Assembly: GCF_022399565.1 (NCBI RefSeq)
Contig: NZ_JAJTUT010000001.1
Span: forward strand, 1,539,336 to 1,603,335
Length of the DNA: 64,000 bases
Reading direction: 5' to 3'
Origin: Flavobacterium algicola
Lineage (GTDB): Bacteria; Bacteroidota; Bacteroidia; Flavobacteriales; Flavobacteriaceae
In this document: positions 50,614 through 59,106 of the stretch, in pieces
Numbering within the stretch: the stretch's first letter is position 1
Layout: every line of letters begins with the position of its first letter
The notes under the pieces: model-generated
The model's input: the letters and a program-made list of their open reading frames with translations, nothing else
Databases searched by the model: none
Told to the model about the DNA's origin: nothing
Position numbers and translations under genes: made by a program

Positions 50614-53600
50614 TTACCCTACCAAATTGATGATTTTTCCTGGTACAATAATTATTTTGTTAGGAGTCTTTCCGTCCAATTGTTTAATCGTTCTTTCATC
50701 GTTCAAAACAATTTCTTGAATTTGATCTTTGCTCAAGTCCAATGGTAAAGTCAACGTGAAACGCATCTTACCGTTAAAAGATACTGGGTATTCTTTTTCA
50801 GATTCTACCAAATGTTTCTCTTCAAAAACTGGGAAAGCAACCGTAGCTATAGATCCTTCGTTTCCTAATATTGACCATAATTCCTCTGCAATATGTGGTG
50901 CATAAGGAGAAATTACAATAGCCAAAGGTTCCAAAATGGCACGTGAATGGCATTTTTGAGTAGACAATTCATTTACACAAATCATGAATTGTGACACAGA
51001 GGTATTAAAAGAGAAATTCTCTATATCATCTGCTACTTTTTTAATCGTTTTATGTAATGTTTTTAAGTTGTCTTTGGTCGGTTCATCGTTTGTGACTACC
51101 AATGTGTCTTCTTCATAATACAAACGCCATAATTTTTTTAAGAAACCAAACACTCCCGAAATACCTGCCGTATTCCAAGGCTTTGCTTGTTCCAGTGGCC
51201 CTAAAAACATTTCGTACAAACGTAAGGTATCTGCTCCATACTCCGTGCAAATATCATCTGGTGTTACAACGTTGTATTTCGATTTAGACATTTTCTCTAC
51301 TTCGCGACCTACAATGTATTTACCATTTTCATCTAGTACGAATTCAGCATTGTTATACTCTTCTCTCCATGATTTGAATTTTTCAATATCTAATTCATCA
51401 GATGAATTAACCATTGAGACATCAACATGAATTGGTTGGATACTGTGTCCTTCAATCTTATTTTTCGAAACGAATGAATTTGTTCCTTCCAATCGATATA
51501 CAAATGCACTGGTACCTAAGATCATTCCTTGATTAATCAATTTTTTGAACGGCTCTTCTGTAGGTGCATACCCTTTATCTTTTAAGAATTTATTCCAAAA
51601 ACGGGAGTACAACAAGTGACCTGTTGCGTGCTCACTACCTCCTATATACAAATCCACAGATTCCCAATACGCTAGCGCTTCTTTGCTTGCAAATTCATTT
51701 TCATTACTCGCATCCATATAACGCATCCAATACCATGATGAACCTGCCCAACCTGGCATCGTGTTCAACTCTAACGGGAAGATGGTTTGATTATCGACAG
51801 TGGTCGACTCGACAACTTTATTGTTTATGCTGTCCCAAGCCCAAACAGTTGCATTTCCTAATGGAGGCAAACCGTCTTCGGTTGGTAAATATTTTTCTAC
51901 TTCTGGTAATATGATTGGTAAATATTGTGCATCAATCATTTGTGGTAACTCATTTACATAATAAACTGGGAATGGTTCTCCCCAATATCTTTGGCGGGAG
52001 AAAACAGCATCACGTAAACGGTAATTTATTTTTCCTCTTCCTTGGTTTATTTTTTCTAAGGCTTCAATAATGACTTTAGTAGCTTCTTTGTAACCTAGTC
52101 CATTTAAGAAATCAGAATTTTCTAAAACAAACCCTTCTTTAGCTCCAAACGCAGCTTCGGAAATGTCCTTGTCGAATATGTTCTTAATTTCTTGCATTCC
52201 GTTTTGCCCTTTAAAGAAATTAGCGAAAGCGAAATCTCTTTCGTCTCCACAAGGAACGGCCATTACAGCACCTGTACCATATCCTGCCAGAACATAGTCT
52301 CCAATCCAAACCGGAATTGGCTCTTTGGTAAACGGATGTTCTGCATAAGCTCCTGTAAATACTCCAGAGATTGTTTTTACATCAGCCATACGTTCTCTTT
52401 CAGAACGTTTAGAGGTTTTTTCGATATAAGCAGCTACTGCATCTTTTTGATCTGCTGTCGTAATTTGTGCTACCAACTCGTGCTCTGGTGCTAGTGTCAT
52501 AAAAGTAACAGCAAAAATAGTGTCGGGACGTGTAGTGAAAACACTAATGGTACCGTTAGCTCCAGAAGGGTAGTCTCCAATATTGTCTAATTCTATTGTG
52601 ATGGTATCTAAAACACCTGCTAGATTTCTGATGATTTCTTCGTTTGTAAAACGAATTATTTTAAAACCATTTTCATTTAATACTCTAACTTTTTCAGGAT
52701 CGATCGCTATAATTTCACCTTTTACTTTACCATCAACTTCGATTACCAATTTTTTCGAAAGACATACAAAATCAACCGTATATCCTGCGATTAAATGTTG
52801 TTGCTTGAATTTATAATCTAAAGCTTTTGATTGTAAACTTAGCCATAAGGTCTTTTCAATTTCGGTTGAATTAGCCAAAGGATCTCTAGATCCCATGTTT
52901 TCTTCTCCTTCGGGGAAAGTTATAATAGGAAAGTCTACCATAGCACCAATGCTTTTTCCAATCCAATTGCGTTGACTTTCTTTGATACTTTCTGTCCAGT
53001 CAATCGTATTCAATCCTTGCAACAAACGTTCTGCATAAGCAGAAATACGCATGCTCCATTGTGTCATCTTTTTACGTACTACAGGGTATCCTCCTCGTTC
53101 AGAAACACCATTTATAATTTCGTCATTGGCCAAAACCGTTCCTAAGCCAGGGCACCAGTTTACTTCGGTTTCTGCTAGATAGGTCATTCTATATTGTAAT
53201 AGAATTTTCTCTTGTTTTTCTTTGTCGAAAACATTCCACTCAGAGGCGGTGAAAACAGTAATATTGTCATCGCAAACCGCGTTAATTGCAGCATTACCTT
53301 CTGATGCTAGGGTAGTTATTAAAGTCGAAATATCTTCTGCTTTATCGCTGTCTTTATTATACCATGAATTAAATAACTGAATAAAAATCCATTGTGTGTG
53401 TTTGTAGTAATCAGGATTCGAAGTTCGCACTTCTCTATCCCAATCAAATGAAAACCCAATAGTGTCTAGTTGTTTTCTGTACCCCGCAATTTGATTTCCC
53501 TCTTTGTCAAATCCACCATCAATATTTACACGTGTAGTATCTTCTGGGCGCTGTCCTGTTTGTATTGCATATTGCTCTGCTGGCAAACCAAAACTGTCAT

Positions 53601-53832
53601 AACCCATTGGGTGTAAAACATTAAAACCTTGGTGGCGCTTGTACCTTGAGTAGACATCTGAAGCTATGTATCCTAACGGATGACCTACATGTAATCCTGC
53701 TCCCGACGGGTAAGGAAACATGTCTAAAACATAATGTTTAGGTTTATCCGAAGTGTTAGACGCAGCAAAAGTTTTGTTGTCTGCCCAGTATTTTTGCCAT
53801 TTGGCTTCAATTTCGTTTGGATTGTATTTCAT
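50614..53832 (-). CDS. leuS: Leucyl-tRNA synthetase with an embedded DUF559 nuclease-like domain
   Basis: 1072 residues, longer than the roughly 930-950 expected. Class I motifs are intact: HVGH within PYPSGAGLHVGHPLGY (about 41-55) and EKMSKSKYNVV. The zinc-type and editing segments (VFTTRPDT near 431-438) are recognised. Between VDFPIITFPEGEE (299-311) and the editing entry at 428 there is an extra segment (about 317-413) with LWLSLQSKALDYKFKQQHLI, YTVDFVCLSKKLVIEVDG, and GFKIIRFTNEEI. This is a DUF559-type domain. Other parts read as normal LeuRS to the C terminus. So the fusion is in frame and presumably a working synthetase. Confidence 0.95.
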   Translation of the reverse strand: MKYNPNEIEAKWQKYWADNKTFAASNTSDKPKHYVLDMFPYPSGAGLHVGHPLGYIASDVYSRYKRHQGFNVLHPMGYDSFGLPAEQYAIQTGQRPEDTTRVNIDGGFDKEGNQIAGYRKQLDTIGFSFDWDREVRTSNPDYYKHTQWIFIQLFNSWYNKDSDKAEDISTLITTLASEGNAAINAVCDDNITVFTASEWNVFDKEKQEKILLQYRMTYLAETEVNWCPGLGTVLANDEIINGVSERGGYPVVRKKMTQWSMRISAYAERLLQGLNTIDWTESIKESQRNWIGKSIGAMVDFPIITFPEGEENMGSRDPLANSTEIEKTLWLSLQSKALDYKFKQQHLIAGYTVDFVCLSKKLVIEVDGKVKGEIIAIDPEKVRVLNENGFKIIRFTNEEIIRNLAGVLDTITIELDNIGDYPSGANGTISVFTTRPDTIFAVTFMTLAPEHELVAQITTADQKDAVAAYIEKTSKRSERERMADVKTISGVFTGAYAEHPFTKEPIPVWIGDYVLAGYGTGAVMAVPCGDERDFAFANFFKGQNGMQEIKNIFDKDISEAAFGAKEGFVLENSDFLNGLGYKEATKVIIEALEKINQGRGKINYRLRDAVFSRQRYWGEPFPVYYVNELPQMIDAQYLPIILPEVEKYLPTEDGLPPLGNATVWAWDSINNKVVESTTVDNQTIFPLELNTMPGWAGSSWYWMRYMDASNENEFASKEALAYWESVDLYIGGSEHATGHLLYSRFWNKFLKDKGYAPTEEPFKKLINQGMILGTSAFVYRLEGTNSFVSKNKIEGHSIQPIHVDVSMVNSSDELDIEKFKSWREEYNNAEFVLDENGKYIVGREVEKMSKSKYNVVTPDDICTEYGADTLRLYEMFLGPLEQAKPWNTAGISGVFGFLKKLWRLYYEEDTLVVTNDEPTKDNLKTLHKTIKKVADDIENFSFNTSVSQFMICVNELSTQKCHSRAILEPLAIVISPYAPHIAEELWSILGNEGSIATVAFPVFEEKHLVESEKEYPVSFNGKMRFTLTLPLDLSKDQIQEIVLNDERTIKQLDGKTPNKIIIVPGKIINLVG
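52594..52884 (-). other. DUF559-like domain inside leuS
   Basis: Residues about 317-413 of LeuRS form a restriction-fold-like unit: a first helix (TEIEKTLWLSL), a KFKQQHLIAGY strand, VDF with Asp354, IEVDG with Glu365 and Asp367, and the final FKIIRFTNEEIIRNL. These match the Vsr-like DUF559 set. The His typical after IE-DG (as in GGQH) is absent. The segment is not part of the normal editing domain. Confidence 0.8.
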
Positions 53833-53992
53833 CAGATTGTGTTTCTAAAGTATAAAAACGCTAAGTTTCTAGGATTAACGATATAATAAAGGCGCAAATT
53901 TACGTTTATTGTACGAAAGTCAAAACTTTGAACGTTATTAACTTCAAATAAAGAAATACTTTATTATTTTTACGGCATAATTAAAACACACT

Positions 53993-54868
53993 ATGAGTTC
54001 TTCATTTGATAAGTTTCAAAAACGCAGATTAATTTCTTCTTATTTTTCAGTTGTGCTAAGTATATTCTTGGTTTTGTTTCTGTTAGGGACCCTTGGTCTT
54101 TTCATTATCAATTCTCAAAAACTAGCAGATGATTTTAAGGAAAAAATCGCCATGACTATATTTTTCAAAAACAAAGCTACTGATGCGGAATTAAAAGCTT
54201 TTGGTGCAGAACTGAAAAAAGCGCCTTTTGCTAAATCATCGGTTTTTGTAACTAAAGATGAAGCTGCTAAACAACATACAGATATTATTGGTGAAGATTT
54301 TTTAACCTTTTTGGGCGAAAACCCTTTGCAGAATTCGTATGATATCCATTTTAAAGCGGCTTATGTAGAACGTGATAGTATTGCGGCAATCGAAAAAGAG
54401 TTTAGGCTTAACAAACAAATTGATGATATTGTTTATGACAAACAACTTGTTAACTTGGTAAATGATAATATTAAAAAAGTAAGTATGTGGATTCTAATCA
54501 TCAGCTGCTTTTTGACTTTTATAGCAGTTTTACTTATTAATAGCTCTCTACGTCTTTCTATTTATTCGAACAGATTTATCATCAAAACCATGCAGATGGT
54601 AGGAGCTACCAAATCTTTTATTAGAAAACCGTTTGTAATGCGTAGTGTGAAACTTGGGGTTATCGGTGCAACATTGGCCATCATCGCTCTAATTGCGATG
54701 CTAACTTATGTTCAATCAAACTTTCCTGAACTTGAAATTCTTGAAAACAAAGCATTAATTGGGATTGTGTTTGCTGCTGTTATGGCAATGGGAATTTTGA
54801 TCACTTGGATCAGTACTCATTTTGCAACACAACGTTTCTTAAACTTAAGAACAGACGATTTATATTAA
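53993..54868 (+). CDS. ftsX: Cell division protein FtsX
   Basis: 291 residues, four transmembrane helices (about 20-42, 168-190, 218-240, 255-277), with a large extracytoplasmic loop between helix 1 and 2. The FKTMQMVGATKSFIRKPFV sequence, SSFDKFQKRRLISSYFSVV at the start, and the last TWISTHFATQRFL are FtsX typical. With FtsE (not in window) it forms an ABC-like complex that controls peptidoglycan hydrolases at division. Followed by DUF3098, uppP, truB in the same direction, a common operon in the phylum. Confidence 0.92.
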   Translation: MSSSFDKFQKRRLISSYFSVVLSIFLVLFLLGTLGLFIINSQKLADDFKEKIAMTIFFKNKATDAELKAFGAELKKAPFAKSSVFVTKDEAAKQHTDIIGEDFLTFLGENPLQNSYDIHFKAAYVERDSIAAIEKEFRLNKQIDDIVYDKQLVNLVNDNIKKVSMWILIISCFLTFIAVLLINSSLRLSIYSNRFIIKTMQMVGATKSFIRKPFVMRSVKLGVIGATLAIIALIAMLTYVQSNFPELEILENKALIGIVFAAVMAMGILITWISTHFATQRFLNLRTDDLY

Positions 54869-54911
54869 TAGTAGAATTATAATCGAAAGATAAAAAAAGA
54901 CAAACGACAGC

Positions 54912-55145
54912 ATGATGGAAGAAAATAAATCAGAATTTTTATTTGATAATGTAAATTACAAAATCCTATTGGTAGGAGTGGGGGTTATTGCCTTAGGCTT
55001 TATTTTGATGTCTGGTGGAGGTAGTGATGATCCAACTGTTTTTAACGAAGAAATATTTAATTTTAGAAGAATTCGATTAGCACCTACTACGGTCTTAATT
55101 GGCTTTGGTATTACTGTTTTTTCAATACTTAAAACACGTAAGTAG
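54912..55145 (+). CDS. DUF3098 small membrane protein
   Basis: 77 residues with two hydrophobic helices (about 17-33 and 55-71), between them GGSDDPTVFNEEIFNFRRI, which is the DUF3098 motif. It stands between ftsX and uppP. Two starts (54912, 54915) are adjacent; either gives the same protein less one residue. Role unknown, membrane related by context. Confidence 0.85.
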   Translation: MMEENKSEFLFDNVNYKILLVGVGVIALGFILMSGGGSDDPTVFNEEIFNFRRIRLAPTTVLIGFGITVFSILKTRK

Positions 55146-55182
55146 TTACTTTTATCTCTTCTCACTATTTTAAATATCATTA

Positions 55183-56001
55183 ATGAATACATTACAAGCA
55201 ATTATCCTTGCGATTGTCGAAGGACTTACGGAATACTTACCAATTTCTTCTACAGCTCACATGGGTTTTACAGCCTCTCTCCTAGGAATGGAAGAGACGG
55301 AATTCTTAAAAATGTTTCAAGTATCAATACAATTTGGAGCAATATTATCAATTGTTGTCTTGTATTGGAAGAAATTTTTTGACTTCAAAAATTTTAATTT
55401 CTACATAAAATTAGTGTGCGCAGTAATTCCAGCTTTGGTTTTGGGTTATCTTTTTGATGATGCAATAGAGGCAGTTCTAGGAAATCAAATAGCAATATCT
55501 ACTGTTTTGGTGCTAGGCGGTGTCGTTCTTTTGTTTGTAGATAATTGGTTTAAAAATCCAGTAATACTTGACGAAAAAGACATCACTGTAAAAAAAGCAG
55601 TAATCATTGGTTTCTGGCAATGTCTTGCTATGATGCCTGGAACTTCGCGTTCTGCAGCCTCGATTATTGGTGGTATGACGCAAGGGTTAAGTAGAAGAGC
55701 GTCTGCTGAATTTTCATTCTTTTTGGCTGTTCCTACGATGTTGGCAGTTACAGTATATTCTGTGTTTGTAAAAACATGGGGAAAAGGAACGGTTACCGAA
55801 ATGAAAGGTTACGAGATGATTATGCAAGATGATAGTCATATACAACTATTTATTTTGGGTAATGTTTTGGCATTTATTGTTGCCCTGATTGCAGTGAAGA
55901 CATTTATAACTGTTTTGACTAAATATGGTTTCAAATTTTGGGGTTGGTACCGAATTGTTATCGGTATTGGATTATTGATCTATTTTTATACTACTAAATA
56001 A
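55183..56001 (+). CDS. uppP: Undecaprenyl-diphosphate phosphatase
   Basis: 272 residues, eight hydrophobic segments. Two active-site motifs: VEGLTEYLPISSTAHM (with the EGLTE glutamates) and AMMPGTSRSAASIIGG (Pro-Gly-x-S-R-S). Recycles the lipid carrier for peptidoglycan and other envelope polymers. The stop codon overlaps the truB start by one base, so the two are coupled. Confidence 0.95.
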   Translation: MNTLQAIILAIVEGLTEYLPISSTAHMGFTASLLGMEETEFLKMFQVSIQFGAILSIVVLYWKKFFDFKNFNFYIKLVCAVIPALVLGYLFDDAIEAVLGNQIAISTVLVLGGVVLLFVDNWFKNPVILDEKDITVKKAVIIGFWQCLAMMPGTSRSAASIIGGMTQGLSRRASAEFSFFLAVPTMLAVTVYSVFVKTWGKGTVTEMKGYEMIMQDDSHIQLFILGNVLAFIVALIAVKTFITVLTKYGFKFWGWYRIVIGIGLLIYFYTTK

Positions 56002-56708
56002 TGGACACATTAACTCCAGAAGAGTACTTAACCGGACAAATATTGTTGATAGACAAACCATTAAAGTGGAGTTCTTTTCAGGCAGTTAATAAATTAAAGT
56101 ACGCTTTGATAAATACAATCGGCTTGCCAAAGAAATTCAAAATTGGGCATGCAGGAACTTTAGATCCGCTTGCTACTGGTTTGTTAATTGTTTGCACGGG
56201 AAAATTTACTAAGAGAATTACTGAAATTCAAGCTCAAGCCAAAGAATACACAGGAACTTTTTATATTGGTGCAACTACACCATCATATGATTTGGAAACA
56301 GAAGTTGATCAAGAATTTCCGACTTCACATATCGATGAAGCATTAATTCACGAAACAGTAAAGCAATTTTTAGGCGAAATTGATCAAATTCCTCCGATCT
56401 ATTCGGCAATTAAGAAAGACGGTGTTCGACTTTATGAGCATGCTCGTGCAGGGGAAACAGTCGAAATTGCTTCTAGGAAAACGACCATACACGAATTTGA
56501 AATTACACGGATAGCATTACCAGAAATTGACTTTAGAGTGACTTGCAGTAAAGGGACTTACATTCGATCATTAGCTTTTGATTTTGGTAAAGCTATGCAG
56601 TCAGGATCACACCTAACGGCTTTGCGAAGAACTAAGATTGGAAACTATGATGTTGACGATGCGATTGATGTAGAATTATTCGAAGAAAACTTAAAAAATC
56701 TTCAATAA
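56001..56708 (+). CDS. truB: tRNA pseudouridine-55 synthase
   Basis: 235 residues with the TruB catalytic motif KIGHAGTLDPLATGLLIV (Asp of GTLDPLATG) and the KAYTGTF-like KEYTGTFYIGATT, QIPPIYSAIKKDG and CSKGTYIRSLAFDFG. Converts U55 to pseudouridine in the T loop of most tRNAs. Last in the ftsX-DUF3098-uppP-truB run, followed by a long inverted repeat. Confidence 0.95.
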   Translation: MDTLTPEEYLTGQILLIDKPLKWSSFQAVNKLKYALINTIGLPKKFKIGHAGTLDPLATGLLIVCTGKFTKRITEIQAQAKEYTGTFYIGATTPSYDLETEVDQEFPTSHIDEALIHETVKQFLGEIDQIPPIYSAIKKDGVRLYEHARAGETVEIASRKTTIHEFEITRIALPEIDFRVTCSKGTYIRSLAFDFGKAMQSGSHLTALRRTKIGNYDVDDAIDVELFEENLKNLQ

Positions 56709-56721
56709 TAGCTATAAAAAT

Positions 56722-56762
56722 TTCACGATTTGAGTTTTGTATGCCAAAGCTCAAATCGTGAA
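56722..56762. terminator. Terminator-like inverted repeat after truB
   Basis: TTCACGATTTGAG (56722-56734) and CTCAAATCGTGAA (56750-56762) are a perfect 13-bp pair. There is no clear T run, so it may also be a protein site or serve the small gene on the other strand. Confidence 0.65.
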
Positions 56763-56801
56763 TAGATTAAGACTACATTAACTATCAAATCCCTTGATAG
56801 A

Positions 56802-56879
56802 TTAATAATGTGACATACGTTCATTTCCAAATAGAAAACGAGAAAGCATATCATACATTTTTTCGAATAATTTTTTCAT
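56802..56879 (-). CDS. Possible 25-residue protein
   Basis: A short frame, ATG at 56879 and TAA at 56802, gives MKKLFEKMYDMLSRFLFGNE followed by RMSHY. An amphipathic helix (basic and hydrophobic) occupies most of it. It is alone between truB and the thioredoxin-like gene. No Shine-Dalgarno sequence, as is usual in this phylum, and no homologue I can name. Could be chance. Confidence 0.35.
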   Translation of the reverse strand: MKKLFEKMYDMLSRFLFGNERMSHY

Positions 56880-57005
56880 GACGATATTTTTTAATTGTTA
56901 AACAATAATTAAATACACATAAAAATCAAATAGGAAATGATAGACTTGATTGGGAATCACTAAGTTACGTAATTTATTTAATAAATTTTGAATTATAACT
57001 ATTTT

Positions 57006-57617
57006 TTAACTCAACTCAAATTCCATCATTGTAGTGGCAATTTCATTTTGAATAGATTGCCCTTTGTCATGCAAATACCATAACTGTAAATTGGTTTTGG
57101 CAGTTTCATCGAGTACGCCATGCGTTTTTTTGTATTCTTGAATTAGTTTAGTTGCTCCTTCTGGTCTAGGCCCCCAGTGCACTAATACTTCTGTAGTTTC
57201 TTGATCGATAATAATTAATTTCGGAATCGCTTTTGTGCCCTTGGTCAAAAAGAGTTTCATTAATTCCTCGTTTTCATCACGCAGTACAATCTTCAAATCT
57301 ATTTTACCTTCAGAGGCTGTTGCTAGCTTGTCTATTACGGGTAATATTTGTGCAGCATCTCCACACCAACCTTCTGTAATCACCAACCAAATGTATTCCT
57401 TTTGTAGACTTTTCATTTTGTTGTTTGACTCATGATTCAATCTCACGGTTTTATCCAATCGATTCATTCTCGTGTCGTTTAGGTGACTATAATTGGTAAG
57501 ATCTTCTGTTTGTTCTTGGGCAGTAGATTTATTTTCTATAAGTAAATCAGAGACTAATTTGCGGTACTCTAAGTAAGAATGGCTGTTGAATAATGCTTTT
57601 GCAATTACTGTCTTCAT
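57006..57617 (-). CDS. Thioredoxin-fold family protein with a WCGDA site
   Basis: 203 residues. N-terminal helical part, then WLVITEGWCGDAAQILPVIDKLA, where the WCGDA replaces the WCGPC-type redox centre: one Cys and Ala. Then VLRDENEELMKLFLTKGTKAIPKLIIIDQE with cis-Pro in AIPKL, as in thioredoxins. It therefore cannot form the usual internal disulfide. Proteins of this sort are common in Bacteroidota. Function unknown. Confidence 0.8.
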   Translation of the reverse strand: MKTVIAKALFNSHSYLEYRKLVSDLLIENKSTAQEQTEDLTNYSHLNDTRMNRLDKTVRLNHESNNKMKSLQKEYIWLVITEGWCGDAAQILPVIDKLATASEGKIDLKIVLRDENEELMKLFLTKGTKAIPKLIIIDQETTEVLVHWGPRPEGATKLIQEYKKTHGVLDETAKTNLQLWYLHDKGQSIQNEIATTMMEFELS

Positions 57618-57759
57618 AGTTCAATTTTTTATTTTAGTAAATTTAGCAGAAATAGTACGAACTAGTAATGATAATAATCATTAGCGCTAATCATAAATAT
57701 GTTTTAGGCTAATAAAATAAATAATCGCTAGTCAAAGCTTGTAATATCTCTGAAAACAA

Positions 57760-57797
57760 CAACCCCAAAACAACTTGAAAAAGTCATTTTGGGGTTG
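57760..57797. terminator. Terminator of the alcohol dehydrogenase gene
   Basis: CAACCCCAAAA (57760-57770) pairs with TTTTGGGGTTG (57787-57797). It lies 45 bases past the minus-strand gene end. Confidence 0.75.
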
Positions 57798-57841
57798 CTA
57801 GATGTTATGAATAATAAAGTAAAATTACTTTATTTCAACTT

Positions 57842-58888
57842 TTATTTCAATGATGCCATATCAATTACAAAACGATATTTCACATCGCTTTTATTCATAC
57901 GATCGTAAGCTTCATTGATATAATTCATATCGATTACTTCAACATCTGATGTAATGTTATGCTCTGCACAATAATCAAGCATTTCTTGAGTCTCTGCAAT
58001 ACCGCCAATTAAACTTCCCATGATGCTTCTACGTTTCATTACCAAAGTAGCAGCAGGAATAATAGCTGGAGAATTAGGAATACCTACAATGATCATTGTA
58101 CCATTTGTGTTCAATAAGTTTAAGTATGCATTGTAGTCGTGCTCTGCAGATACAGTATTCAAAATCACATCAAATTTACTTGCAAGTGATGCCATTACTT
58201 CTTCATTTGATGTCAAAGCAAAATGATGTGCTCCTAACTTTTTAGCATCTGCCTCTTTAGATGGCGAGTGGCTTAGCATGGTTACTTCTGCACCAAAAGA
58301 AGCTGCAAATTTTACTGCCATATGTCCTAGACCTCCAAGTCCTAAAACAGCAACTTTATGTCCTTTACCCACTTTTAAATAACGTAGTGGAGAGTAAGTT
58401 GTGATTCCAGCACATAATAAAGGTGCAACTCCAGATAATTCTAATTTATCAGATACGTGCAAAGTATAATTTTCATCAACAGTAATACTAGTAGAATATC
58501 CGCCATAAGTTGGTATAGTTGTTCCTCTTTCGTAACTATTGTATGTTCCTGTCATACCTTCGTCACATAACTGCTCGTCACCTGCTTGACAACTAGGACA
58601 TGTTCTGCAAGAATCTACAAAACATCCTACTCCTGCAAGTTCTCCAACTTTAAATTTAGATACACCACTACCAACTGCTGTAATTCTACCTACAATTTCG
58701 TGACCTGGTACCAATGGGTAAATAGCTGGTCCCCAATCCCCTTTTGCTGTATGTATATCTGAGTGACATACTCCACTATAAAGGATCTCTATTTGAATTT
58801 CTTTTTCGCCAATTTCTTTTCTTTCGAAAGTAAATGGTTTTAAAGGGGTTTCTGCATCGTATGCTGCATATGCTTTTATTTCTGTCAT
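57842..58888 (-). CDS. NAD(P)-dependent zinc alcohol dehydrogenase (YahK/cinnamyl alcohol dehydrogenase type)
   Basis: 348 residues, medium-chain dehydrogenase. Catalytic zinc: SGVCHSDIHTAKGDWG and PGHEIVGRI; structural zinc: CFVDSCRTCPSCQAGDEQLCD with four Cys. Rossmann: VAVLGLGGLGHMAVKFA. The DWGPAIYPLVPGHE and MTGTYNSYE parts place it near YahK-like aldehyde reductases using NADPH. Substrate not visible. Strand opposite to the following peptidase. Confidence 0.93.
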   Translation of the reverse strand: MTEIKAYAAYDAETPLKPFTFERKEIGEKEIQIEILYSGVCHSDIHTAKGDWGPAIYPLVPGHEIVGRITAVGSGVSKFKVGELAGVGCFVDSCRTCPSCQAGDEQLCDEGMTGTYNSYERGTTIPTYGGYSTSITVDENYTLHVSDKLELSGVAPLLCAGITTYSPLRYLKVGKGHKVAVLGLGGLGHMAVKFAASFGAEVTMLSHSPSKEADAKKLGAHHFALTSNEEVMASLASKFDVILNTVSAEHDYNAYLNLLNTNGTMIIVGIPNSPAIIPAATLVMKRRSIMGSLIGGIAETQEMLDYCAEHNITSDVEVIDMNYINEAYDRMNKSDVKYRFVIDMASLK

Positions 58889-59106
58889 GATATCTTAATT
58901 TATTTAAAAGGCAAAATTACAAAACGATAGTGCGTTAATTGTTAAGAAATATGTAAATGAGTAAGCTCTCATTGCGAATTCCTATAACTGTTTGATAATC
59001 CTAGTTGTAAAATGGTAGCGTTTAAACAACTCCTAAATTTTCTTCAGAACCTTATTCTTCCTCTTTTTTTACTTATTTTTATTTCTAAAATAAAATTCTT
59101 CATAAA

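Noticed and set aside
52192-52494. Cys-rich 100-residue plus-strand frame
   Set aside because: Antisense to leuS; Cys and Ser runs arise from the opposite codons.
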